Source: Tissierellia bacterium (lineage in GTDB: Bacteria; Bacillota; Clostridia; Tissierellales; Tepidimicrobiaceae). Taken from it: a stretch of DNA of 7,200 nt. The DNA lies in NCBI GenBank assembly GCA_012798935.1, contig JAAZMG010000099.1, positions 1 to 7,200 of the forward strand. The letters are read 5' to 3'. Positions 1 to 7,098 of this stretch are shown one piece after another; position 1 is the first letter of the stretch, and every line of letters begins with the position of its first letter. The notes below the pieces were generated by a model. The model searched no databases. It worked only from the letters and a program-made list of their open reading frames with translations, and was not told the DNA's origin. The position numbers and the translations under genes were made by a program.

Positions 1-72
1 AGTGTTACTTCCGGGAGGAATTATTTACGGGCAGATATACTTAAAAATATGCTTCTTATTCTAATGAGATAA
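1..72 (+). CDS. ctsR: CtsR repressor, 3' end only (partial)
   Basis: An open frame enters from the left edge and stops with TAA at 70-72, giving the last 23 residues of a protein that ends RADILKNMLLILMR. This fits the C-terminal helix of CtsR, the winged-helix repressor of class III heat-shock genes, whose C-terminal domain helps dimerisation and is linked to McsB control. The fragment is too short to prove identity alone. The call rests mainly on position: ctsR is the usual gene just before mcsA-mcsB-clpC in Firmicutes, and only 14 bases separate this stop from the mcsA start. The DNA-binding domain and the operon promoter with its CtsR operator lie outside the window. Confidence 0.75.
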   Translation, partial: SVTSGRNYLRADILKNMLLILMR

Positions 73-86
73 TCAGGAGGGGTAAT

Positions 87-590
87 ATGTTGTGTCAAGT
101 TTGTAATAAAAACAATGCTACTGTTCATTATACTAAAATAATAAATGGAGAAGTAGAAGAATTACATCTATGTGATGAATGTGCTATGAATAAGAATGAA
201 TTTGAATTTGATACTTCTTTTTCCTTTCATAAATTATTAACTGGACTAATAGATAGTATTCAAAAAGAGTCGGTTAAGAAAGACGTTGACGATATTGTAT
301 GTTCTTTCTGTGGTTTGAGTTATTCTAAATTTAGGGAAACAGGTAAATTTGGTTGTATTCATTGTTACGATACCTTTAAAACAAAGCTAATTCCTCTATT
401 TAGGGGAATACATGGTCATAATGAACATCTAGGGAAGATACCGAAAAGAGCAAATAAAACTATTGCAAAACAGAGGGAGATTAGCAAACTTAGAGAGAAA
501 TTAGAGGACCTTGTCCATAAAGAGGCTTTTGAAGAGGCAGCAGTACTAAGGGATAAAATTAAAGAATTAGAAAATAATTTAGATGGATAA
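87..590 (+). CDS. mcsA: McsA, zinc-binding activator of McsB arginine kinase
   Basis: McsA is the cytosolic activator and adaptor of the protein-arginine kinase McsB and works with ClpC in heat-shock proteolysis. The 167-residue product has four CxxC pairs at C3/C6, C29/C32, C72/C75 and C90/C93, which fit two four-cysteine zinc sites. A charged linker (about 105-128) leads to a C-terminal UVR coiled-coil motif (about 129-164), with the typical core FEEAAVLRDKIKELE. ClpC downstream carries a related UVR segment in its middle domain. The length is slightly below the roughly 185 residues of the B. subtilis protein, with no sign of truncation. The ATG at 87 is preceded by a strong AGGAGGGG site at 75-82. 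The gene lies between ctsR and mcsB, its standard operon position. Identification is secure. Confidence 0.95.
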   Translation: MLCQVCNKNNATVHYTKIINGEVEELHLCDECAMNKNEFEFDTSFSFHKLLTGLIDSIQKESVKKDVDDIVCSFCGLSYSKFRETGKFGCIHCYDTFKTKLIPLFRGIHGHNEHLGKIPKRANKTIAKQREISKLREKLEDLVHKEAFEEAAVLRDKIKELENNLDG

Positions 591-609
591 AATAAAGAGG
601 TGATATAGA

Positions 610-1626
610 ATGGGAAAGTGGTTTGAGGAGGCTGGTTTAGAGGAAGATGTAGTAGTTAGCACAAGAATAAGGGTAGCAAGGAATTTAAAAGATTACAAAT
701 TTCCACAGATGATGAATATAGAAGAGTCAGAAAAAGTAACACAAGAAGTGTTGAATGCAATGAAAAGCCTTGCCCATAATGGGAATTATAAATTTATTAG
801 GATAAGTAATTTAGAGCCATTAGATAGAAGAATTTTTATTGAAGAGCATTTAATAAGTCCAGGACTAATACAAAGACCGGATCAAAGTAGTTTTTTATTA
901 AGGGAAGATGAAAATATAACAATTATGATAAATGAAGAAGACCATTTACGAATACAAGTTTTACTTTCAGGTTTAAATTTTGAAGAAGGATGGAATCTTT
1001 GTAATGAGATAGATGATTTTTTAGAAGATACATTAAATTTTGCTTTTCATGAAGAATTTGGATATTTGACTTCTTGTCCTACTAATGTAGGCACTGGTCT
1101 TAGAGCTTCTGCTATGGTTCATGTACCTTCTTTAGTTATAACTGGATATATTAACAGTTTAGTCCAAGGATTGAATAAAATTGGATTGGCAGTAAGAGGA
1201 ATTCATGGAGAAGGAACGAAAGCCATAGGTAATTTATATCAAATATCCAATCAAGCTACTTTAGGAGAAGAGGAAGAAGAAATAATAGAAAAGTTAAAAA
1301 ATGTAATATATCAAATTATTAATAAGGAAAGGGATGTAAGGAATAATTTGATTGGAAGTAGAAAAAAAGAGATAGAAGACAAGGTATTTAGATCTTTAGG
1401 TATTTTAAAATATTCTAGACTTATGACCTCTAGGGAGGCTATGGCCCATCTATCCAATGTAAGATTAGGAAAAGAAATGGGTATAATTAATGATATAGAT
1501 TATAATAAGATAACTAAGTTAATGGTTCAGATTCAACCAGCTAGTATTCAAAAAGGTATTGATAAAGAATTAACTAAAGGAGAAAGGGATGCTAGAAGAG
1601 CTAGCTTAATAAGAGAATTGATATAG
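610..1626 (+). CDS. mcsB: McsB protein-arginine kinase
   Basis: McsB phosphorylates arginine side chains on CtsR and on misfolded proteins; the phosphoarginine acts as a degradation tag for ClpC-ClpP. The 338-residue protein has the phosphagen-kinase catalytic fold without the N-terminal domain of creatine or arginine kinases. Visible signatures are the nucleotide-binding STRIR at 17-21, the acidic NEEDH segment at 108-112, CPTNVGTG at 156-163 with active-site-type C156, the GIHGEG loop at 197-202 and NLYQISNQ at 208-215. The RDxxRA motif (RDARRA, 326-331), known in McsB to bind phosphoarginine allosterically, is intact. It is somewhat shorter than the B. subtilis protein (about 363), mostly at the ends. 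The start at 610 follows AAGAGGTGAT at 595-604. It sits 19 bases after mcsA, its activator. Confidence 0.96.
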   Translation: MGKWFEEAGLEEDVVVSTRIRVARNLKDYKFPQMMNIEESEKVTQEVLNAMKSLAHNGNYKFIRISNLEPLDRRIFIEEHLISPGLIQRPDQSSFLLREDENITIMINEEDHLRIQVLLSGLNFEEGWNLCNEIDDFLEDTLNFAFHEEFGYLTSCPTNVGTGLRASAMVHVPSLVITGYINSLVQGLNKIGLAVRGIHGEGTKAIGNLYQISNQATLGEEEEEIIEKLKNVIYQIINKERDVRNNLIGSRKKEIEDKVFRSLGILKYSRLMTSREAMAHLSNVRLGKEMGIINDIDYNKITKLMVQIQPASIQKGIDKELTKGERDARRASLIRELI

Positions 1627-1629
1627 ACT

Positions 1630-1636
1630 AGGAGGG
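1630..1636 (+). promoter_or_regulatory. ribosome binding site that fixes the clpC start
   Basis: AGGAGGG lies 6 bases before the ATG at 1643 and 12 bases before a second in-frame ATG at 1649 (the M of MFGRFTER). Family proteins often start at or next to MFGRFTER, so both are possible. The spacing favours 1643, which adds only two residues. Confidence 0.7.
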
Positions 1637-1642
1637 AATCAG

Positions 1643-4078
1643 ATGGCAATGTTTGGTAGATTTACAGAAAGAGCACAAAAAGCTATATTATTAGCTCAAG
1701 AAGAGGCAAAGAATTTGCGTCATAACTATGTAGGAACGGAACATTTATTACTAGGATTATTAGCAGAAGGTGAAGGAGTTGCAGCTATAGCCCTAAACAA
1801 TATGGGAGTAGATTTAGAAAAAGTTAGGAATGAAGTAATAAAGACAATAGGACAAGGAAACTACAATGCAGATATTATGGGTTTTACTCCTAGAACCAAA
1901 AGAATATTCGAGTTAAGTTTCTTAGGAGCAAGAAATTTAGGACACAATTATGTAGGAACAGAACATATATTATTAGGATTACTAGAAGAAGGTGAAGGGG
2001 TTGCTGTTGTAATCCTAAAAAAACTAGGGGTAGATACAGAAAGTTTGAAAAATAACATATTAAATATGTTATCAGATAACCAATCAAAAACTGTATCATC
2101 TCAAGGAGGAGCAGGTAGTGCTACTCCTAACCTAGATAAGTATGGTAGGGATTTAACTAAGTTATCTATAGATGGCAAGATAGACCCAGTTATAGGAAGA
2201 ACAAAAGAAATTGAAAGGGTAATACAAGTACTAAGTAGAAGAACAAAAAACAATCCTGTGCTTATTGGAGAACCTGGTGTAGGAAAAACTGCTATTGCAG
2301 AAGGGTTAGCACAGAAAATTGTAGAGGGTCAAGTTCCTGAATTAATAAGGGATAAAAGAGTAGTGACTTTAGATTTGCCCAGTATGATTGCTGGAGCTAA
2401 ATACAGAGGTGAATTTGAGGAAAGATTAAAGTCGGTAATGAAAGAGTTAAAAGAAGATGGTAATGTAATACTATTTATAGATGAACTTCATACCATAGTT
2501 GGAGCTGGTGCAGCAGAAGGGGCTATAGATGCTTCTAATATATTGAAACCTACTTTGGCAAGGGGAGAACTTCAAGTAATAGGTGCTACTACTATAGATG
2601 AATATAGGAAATATATAGAGAAAGATTCTGCCTTGGAAAGAAGATTTCAACCTATAATGGTAGAAGAACCTAATTTAGAGGATACTATAAAAATTCTTGA
2701 AGGTTTAAGGGATAGATACGAAGCCCATCATAGGGTAAAGATTTCTGATGAAGCCATTAAAGCAGCAACAGAATTATCCAGTAGATATATTACAGATAGG
2801 TTTCTCCCAGATAAGGCTATAGATTTAATAGACGAGGCTGCCTCAATGGTTAGAATAAAGTCTTATGTGGCTCCTGATGGATTAAAGGATTTAGAGGAAA
2901 AACTGGAAGAGCTTTCGCAAGAAAAGGAAGAGGCTATAAATACTCAAAACTATGAAAAAGCAGCTAAGATAAGGGATATGGAAAAGAATATTAAAGAAAA
3001 GCTTAAGAAGGAAGAGACTATATGGGAAAAAGAAAAACAAACTTCCAATATGGTTGTAGGTTATAATGAAATAGCTAGTGTTGTATCTAGTTGGACGGGA
3101 ATTCCTGTAAGCAAGATGACTACAGAGGAAAGTCAAAAATTATTAAATTTAGAGGAAATACTCCATAAAAAAGTAATAGGGCAAAATGAAGCAGTAGAAT
3201 CCGTATCAAATGCGGTTAGGAGAGCTAGGGTAGGGTTAAAGGACCCAGGGAAGCCTGTAGGTACCTTTATATTTGTAGGACCTACAGGCGTAGGAAAAAC
3301 CTACCTAGCTAAGGCTTTAGCAGAGACCCTATTTGGAGACGAGGATTCAATGATAAGGATTGATATGAGTGAATATATGGAAAAACATTCCGTATCAAGG
3401 TTAATAGGTTCTCCTCCAGGATATGTAGGTTATGATGAAGGAGGACAATTAACAGAAGCTGTTAGAAGAAAACCCTACTCTGTTGTTCTATTAGATGAAG
3501 TGGAAAAAGCCCACCCAGATGTATTTAATATATTACTCCAAATTTTGGATGATGGTAGATTAACGGATTCCAAAGGTCGAACTGTTGATTTTAAAAATAC
3601 TGTAATAATAATGACATCCAATGTAGGAGCTACATCTATTAAAAAACAAAATGTTCTAGGATTTTCTGTTACTGAAGAACAAAAAGAAGAATATGAGAGA
3701 ATGAAGGAAACTATTCTTGAAGAATTAAAAAGAACTTTTAGACCAGAGTTTTTAAATAGGATTGATGAAGTAATTGTATTCCACTCCTTAAGGGAAGAGG
3801 ATGTAAAGGAAATTGTTGGTATAATGATCCAGGATCTAGAGAAGAGGATGAAGAAATTAAACATAAATATAAAGATTACAGATGATACTATAGATCATAT
3901 AAGCAATAAAGGCTTTGATCCAGAATACGGAGCTAGGCCACTTGAAAGGACTATAACAAAGATGATAGAAGACCAGCTGGCAGAGGAAATATTACAAGGA
4001 AATGTGTCCAAGGATGATAATATATTAATAGATTTTAAGGATGATAAACTGGTATTTGATAAAGAACCTATAGCTTAG
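1643..4078 (+). CDS. clpC: ClpC, AAA+ unfoldase of the ClpCP protease
   Basis: ClpC is the Hsp100 ATPase that unfolds marked proteins and threads them into ClpP in the cytosol. Its 811 residues match the family length (about 810). Order: two Clp_N repeats (about 4-145), whose E33 and E107 match the phosphoarginine-binding glutamates of B. subtilis ClpC; a Gly/Ser linker; AAA-1 with Walker A GEPGVGKT 209-216, Walker B ending D280-E281 and arginine-finger-type R333/R334; a middle domain with a UVR segment (about 414-454) that serves adaptor docking; AAA-2 with Walker A GPTGVGKT 546-553, Walker B ending D618-E619, R706 and sensor-2 GARPLE 763-768. LGF at 672-674 lies where the ClpP-docking loop is expected, so this is a protease partner rather than a ClpB disaggregase. 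It follows mcsB by 16 bases. ClpP is not in the window. Confidence 0.98.
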   Translation: MAMFGRFTERAQKAILLAQEEAKNLRHNYVGTEHLLLGLLAEGEGVAAIALNNMGVDLEKVRNEVIKTIGQGNYNADIMGFTPRTKRIFELSFLGARNLGHNYVGTEHILLGLLEEGEGVAVVILKKLGVDTESLKNNILNMLSDNQSKTVSSQGGAGSATPNLDKYGRDLTKLSIDGKIDPVIGRTKEIERVIQVLSRRTKNNPVLIGEPGVGKTAIAEGLAQKIVEGQVPELIRDKRVVTLDLPSMIAGAKYRGEFEERLKSVMKELKEDGNVILFIDELHTIVGAGAAEGAIDASNILKPTLARGELQVIGATTIDEYRKYIEKDSALERRFQPIMVEEPNLEDTIKILEGLRDRYEAHHRVKISDEAIKAATELSSRYITDRFLPDKAIDLIDEAASMVRIKSYVAPDGLKDLEEKLEELSQEKEEAINTQNYEKAAKIRDMEKNIKEKLKKEETIWEKEKQTSNMVVGYNEIASVVSSWTGIPVSKMTTEESQKLLNLEEILHKKVIGQNEAVESVSNAVRRARVGLKDPGKPVGTFIFVGPTGVGKTYLAKALAETLFGDEDSMIRIDMSEYMEKHSVSRLIGSPPGYVGYDEGGQLTEAVRRKPYSVVLLDEVEKAHPDVFNILLQILDDGRLTDSKGRTVDFKNTVIIMTSNVGATSIKKQNVLGFSVTEEQKEEYERMKETILEELKRTFRPEFLNRIDEVIVFHSLREEDVKEIVGIMIQDLEKRMKKLNINIKITDDTIDHISNKGFDPEYGARPLERTITKMIEDQLAEEILQGNVSKDDNILIDFKDDKLVFDKEPIA
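1721..2005 (+). repeat. intragenic Clp_N tandem repeat in clpC
   Basis: The two pArg-binding half-repeats of the ClpC N-domain, 1721-1783 (residues 27-47) and 1943-2005 (residues 101-121), match at 19 of 21 residues and, by hand count, 54 of 63 bases. Both include HNYVGTEH, GEGVA and the key glutamate. The protein-level duplication is normal for the family. The DNA similarity follows from strong protein conservation plus AT-rich codon choice, with a possible contribution from gene conversion. Confidence 0.85.
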
Positions 4079-4089
4079 GCTATGGGTTC
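4064..4089 (+). other. stem-loop spanning the clpC stop codon
   Basis: GAACCTATAGC (4064-4074) pairs with GCTATGGGTTC (4079-4089) over 11 base pairs including one G-U, closing a TTAG tetraloop that holds part of the clpC TAG stop (4076-4078). No T-run follows, and the radA ribosome binding site comes 13 bases later (4103-4108). It is therefore not a standard intrinsic terminator. It could mark an RNA-processing or 3'-end stabilising site, or attenuate radA modestly. The structure is seen in sequence; any role is inference. Confidence 0.5.
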
Positions 4090-4113
4090 ATATTTACTAT
4101 ACAGGAGGTAAAC

Positions 4114-5502
4114 ATGAAAGATAAGGTGATTTATAGATGTTCTCAATGCGGGAATGAAAGTCTTAAATGGATGGGAAGATGCTCTGAGTGTGATTCTTGG
4201 AATAGTTTTGAAGAAATTATTTTAGGGTCTAAGGATAGGTCTAATAGAAAACAAGGCCAAAGAAAAGAGAGGATAGCTCCAGTAAAGTTATCTAAAGTTA
4301 ATGTAGATGATAGCCATAGGATAGTCACCGGCATAGATGAATTTAATCGGGTACTAGGTGGGGGAATTGTAAAGGATTCGGTTATCATATTAACTGCTCG
4401 TCCTGGGGCAGGTAAATCAACCTTACTGTTGGAGATATCTAATGACGTGGCAAAAAAAGGGTATAAGGTACTATATGTTTCTGGAGAAGAAAGTGAAGCC
4501 CAGGTAAGCAGTAGGGCCAGAAGGATTTTAGATAAAATTCCAAAGGATATTTGGATTTTATCTGATACTAGTATGGATAATGTAATAAGTTCTATTGATA
4601 AAATAGACCCAGATCTAATTATTATAGATAGTATTCAAGCTTTTAGCTTAGAAGAATTTAATTCAAGGGCAGGTTCTCCTATCCAAACTATAGAATGTGC
4701 CAATGTATTAGTAGATATTGCAAAGGACAAAGACAAGCCTAGAGCCATAATCATGGTAGGACATATGACTAAGGCTAATGAAATGGCAGGCCTTAGAACA
4801 TTGGAACATTTAGTAGATACGGTTTTATATTTAGAAGGTGAAAGTGATGAAGAACTGAGAACATTAATGGCAACTAAGAATAGGTTTGGAAGGACAGGAG
4901 AAATTGGGCTATTTTCTATGGAGGAAGAGGGCATGGTGGCTATAGATAATCCTTCTGAATTTTTCATAACAAAACGAGAGTATGGAGATATTGTTCCAGG
5001 CAGTGCGTTATCCGTAATAAAAGAAGGTTCCAGACTTATTGTAGTAGAAATAGAAAGTTTAGTTTCCCAGTCTTTTACTCCTTATCCTTCAAGAATAGGA
5101 GAGTGTTTAAGAAAAGATCAATTAAGTACATTAATATCCATTCTTGAACAAAGGGGGAACATTAGATTATATGATAAAAATGTAGTTATAAAAGCTACGG
5201 GAGGATTGAAACTAAGCGAACAGTCAGTAAATTTAACCATTATTATGAGTATAGCATCTTCTGTATATAATAAGGGAATCCCTAATGATATTGTATTTAT
5301 TGCAGAAGTAGGATTGACAGGAGAGTTAAAAAAAGTTCCATCTATGGAAGGAAGGATTAGAGAATTGGATAGGATGGGATTTAGGAAAGTCTATATACCA
5401 AAAGGTGGATTAAAGGAAAATAAAGAATTTAACAATATCCAGGTTATTGAGTTAAGAACTTTGCAAGAGGTAATAAACCATGTTTTTGGGAAGGCTTTTT
5501 AG
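4114..5502 (+). CDS. radA: RadA/Sms-type recombination and repair ATPase, divergent
   Basis: RadA (Sms) is a RecA-core, DnaB-like hexameric motor that promotes branch migration and processing of recombination intermediates. The 462 residues match the family (about 458-460). Order: N-terminal zinc finger C9xxC12/C23xxC26 in the typical KWMGRC context; RecA-like core entered by TGIDEFNRVLGGG; P-loop ARPGAGKS 95-102; GEES 124-127; Walker B ending D172-S173; RadA-specific KNRFG 255-259; C-terminal Lon-protease-like domain (about 290-455) with GGLKLSEQ and EVGLTGEL. Family RadA normally has GDPGIGKS; the first P-loop glycine is alanine here, as in many DnaB helicases. Other conserved stretches also deviate (GHMTKANEMAG; KDQL near 334-337). 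KNRFG and the zinc finger argue for true RadA function. Start at 4114 follows AGGAGG (4103-4108). It lies between clpC and disA as in B. subtilis. Confidence 0.93.
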   Translation: MKDKVIYRCSQCGNESLKWMGRCSECDSWNSFEEIILGSKDRSNRKQGQRKERIAPVKLSKVNVDDSHRIVTGIDEFNRVLGGGIVKDSVIILTARPGAGKSTLLLEISNDVAKKGYKVLYVSGEESEAQVSSRARRILDKIPKDIWILSDTSMDNVISSIDKIDPDLIIIDSIQAFSLEEFNSRAGSPIQTIECANVLVDIAKDKDKPRAIIMVGHMTKANEMAGLRTLEHLVDTVLYLEGESDEELRTLMATKNRFGRTGEIGLFSMEEEGMVAIDNPSEFFITKREYGDIVPGSALSVIKEGSRLIVVEIESLVSQSFTPYPSRIGECLRKDQLSTLISILEQRGNIRLYDKNVVIKATGGLKLSEQSVNLTIIMSIASSVYNKGIPNDIVFIAEVGLTGELKKVPSMEGRIRELDRMGFRKVYIPKGGLKENKEFNNIQVIELRTLQEVINHVFGKAF

Positions 5503-5564
5503 GTATTAGAATATAACTTATTCCATATAATATTTTACATAGGCCAATATTTGGAGGATATGAT

Positions 5565-6647
5565 ATGAATATGGATTTATATGAAACTTTGAAAATTGTA
5601 GCACCGGGAACTCAGCTAAGAGTGGGATTAGATAATATAATAAATGCTAGAACAGGGGCTTTAATAGTTGTGGGAGACACTAAGGAGGTTTTGGATATTG
5701 TTCATGGGGGTTTTTATATAAATTGCGAATATAATCCCTCTTATATTTATGAGTTAGCAAAGATGGATGGTGCAATAATAATTAGTGATGATTGCAAGAA
5801 GATATTATATGCTAATGCTCAATTATCGCCTTGTCAATATATTAGCTCTAAAGAGACAGGCACCCGCCATAAAACAGCAGAAAGGGTAGCTAAACAGACA
5901 AATGTACTAGTAATCGCTATTTCTAAAAGAAGACAGGTTATAACTCTTTATAAATCCAATTACAAATACATATTAAGGGATATTAATGAAATATTAAACA
6001 AAGCAAACCAAGGGATTCAAACTTTAGAAAAGTATAAGGATGGATTAGATCAATCAATGAACAATCTAACTATTTTAGAATTTGAAAACCGTGTAACTTT
6101 ATATGATATTACTAAAACAATTCAGAAAATGGAAATGGTTTGGCGGATTGGTAGCGAAATAAGCATGTATATATCCGAGTTAGGCACAGAAGGAAGGCTG
6201 TTAAATATGCAGTTTATAGAATTAATGGATGGAGTAGCAATGGATAGGATAAATTTGATAAAGGATTATATAAATGATGAAAACAAATATTATGTATCTA
6301 TTTTAAATGAGATTGGAAAATTTGACTCTGGAGAGTTATTAAACCTTAATCTTATAGCTAATTTGTTATATTATGATACTGGCCTAAATACATTAGATAT
6401 CCTTGTCAAACCAAGAGGATATAGAATACTTAGTAAAATACCAAGAATTCCTGCAAATATTCTTGAAAATGTAATAGTAACATTTGGCTCTTTACAAAAT
6501 ATTATAAAAGCTTCACCTTCTAAACTAGAGTCAGTAGATGGGATAGGGAAAGTTAGAGCTAATAATATTAATGAAAGTTTAAAAAAGTATCAAGAACAGT
6601 TTTTATGTGATGGAAATATAATACAAAAGGCTAAGAGAACTCCTTAG
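5565..6647 (+). CDS. disA: DisA, DNA-integrity scanning diadenylate cyclase
   Basis: DisA condenses two ATP into the second messenger c-di-AMP and slows when its octamer meets branched DNA, linking genome integrity to sporulation and growth control. The 360 residues equal the B. subtilis length. The N-terminal cyclase domain (about 1-145) has DGA at 68-70 and GTRHKTAERVAKQT at 99-112; the family motif is RHR, so K103 is a conservative change in a catalytic motif. A helical spine follows (about 150-285). The C-terminal domain has a helix-hairpin-helix DNA-binding motif (about 318-340, core VDGIGKVRA). The ATG at 5565 sits 7 bases after GGAGG (5553-5557). It follows radA by 62 bases; B. subtilis RadA binds DisA and lowers its cyclase activity. 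The stop codon is inside a hairpin shared with the convergent gene. Confidence 0.96.
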   Translation: MNMDLYETLKIVAPGTQLRVGLDNIINARTGALIVVGDTKEVLDIVHGGFYINCEYNPSYIYELAKMDGAIIISDDCKKILYANAQLSPCQYISSKETGTRHKTAERVAKQTNVLVIAISKRRQVITLYKSNYKYILRDINEILNKANQGIQTLEKYKDGLDQSMNNLTILEFENRVTLYDITKTIQKMEMVWRIGSEISMYISELGTEGRLLNMQFIELMDGVAMDRINLIKDYINDENKYYVSILNEIGKFDSGELLNLNLIANLLYYDTGLNTLDILVKPRGYRILSKIPRIPANILENVIVTFGSLQNIIKASPSKLESVDGIGKVRANNINESLKKYQEQFLCDGNIIQKAKRTP

Positions 6648-6651
6648 CCTT
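6627..6651. terminator. hairpin at the disA 3' end, probable convergent terminator
   Basis: AAGGCTAAG (6627-6635) pairs perfectly with CTTAGCCTT (6643-6651) around a 7-base loop; the disA TAG (6645-6647) lies in the right arm. Read on the minus strand, the stem ends in CCTT and continues TTGTATTATATTT, a T-rich tail suited to intrinsic termination of the gene ending at 6677. Read on the plus strand, the tail is only TTAATATATT, so disA termination there would be weaker. The stem is only 9 bp with four G-C pairs. Confidence 0.55.
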
Positions 6652-6676
6652 AATATATTAAAATTCAATATACATA

Positions 6677-7093
6677 TTACTTGAGACTAAAGATACCTAA
6701 AGCTTTTATATTACTATATTCTCTTAATAAAGCATCAGACATATCCATATCTAAAGCATTACATAAAGCTGCTAAATAGAACAAATAGGCACCTATTTCC
6801 TCTTGGATTATTTCTTCACAACTAGGACAAAGCTTCCCCTCTACATGATTTTTCATATTATTTTTAATTTCTTCTAAGGAATCTTTACTGTAATCTTGCT
6901 TTGTAGCTTTAATTTCAATACAACCACAAGATGTGACAGATTTAATCACCGCTCTATTAATTCTAGAAGTATATTCATCTAATTTTGTTATTATATCAAG
7001 AATGCTTTTATGTCTTATGAGAACTTCCTCCACTTGGCCTTGGAAATCCTTGCAACTTAAATCTTTTTTAATACTTATATTGTTTGTGTCCAT
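6677..7093 (-). CDS. uncharacterised Cys-pair protein convergent to disA
   Basis: I cannot assign a function. From the ATG at 7093 the product has 138 residues, no signal peptide and no membrane segment, so it is probably cytosolic. Numbered from that start, it has a helical N-terminal half with LIRHKSILDII and RINRAVIKSVTSCGCI, giving C56 and C58, and a second pair in LCPSCEE (C89/C92). CxC plus CxxC could form one zinc site (inference). The C-terminal half (EEIGAYLFYLAALCNALDMD) looks like paired helices faintly resembling MazG-type all-alpha pyrophosphatases, but the EExxE...ExxD metal motif is not intact. The pattern recalls a short Clostridia family of unknown function; this is memory, not a search. 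An upstream TTG at 7162 would add 23 residues but overlaps the -35 box. Own promoter and ribosome binding site make it monocistronic in the visible part. Confidence 0.8.
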   Translation of the reverse strand: MDTNNISIKKDLSCKDFQGQVEEVLIRHKSILDIITKLDEYTSRINRAVIKSVTSCGCIEIKATKQDYSKDSLEEIKNNMKNHVEGKLCPSCEEIIQEEIGAYLFYLAALCNALDMDMSDALLREYSNIKALGIFSLK

Positions 7094-7098
7094 ATAGT

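Noticed and set aside
1890..2099. Minus-strand open frames inside clpC and radA (also 2891-3136, 3475-3864, 4143-4388, 4635-4967)
   Set aside because: They are low-complexity, hydrophobic or serine-rich shadows of AT-rich conserved genes on the plus strand, with no family resemblance.
4064..4113. Intrinsic terminator separating clpC from radA
   Set aside because: The stem is good but no T-run follows, and the radA ribosome binding site comes directly afterwards.
5503..5564. Internal promoter before disA using TATAAT at 5526-5531
   Set aside because: No hexamer resembling TTGACA occurs at 16-19 bases upstream and there is no extended -10 TG; in AT-rich DNA a lone TATAAT is expected by chance.
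5560..5568. Two-codon mini-ORF ATG ATA TGA overlapping the disA start
   Set aside because: It is placed only 2 bases from the ribosome binding site, and such short frames arise easily in AT-rich leaders; the disA ATG has the better spacing.
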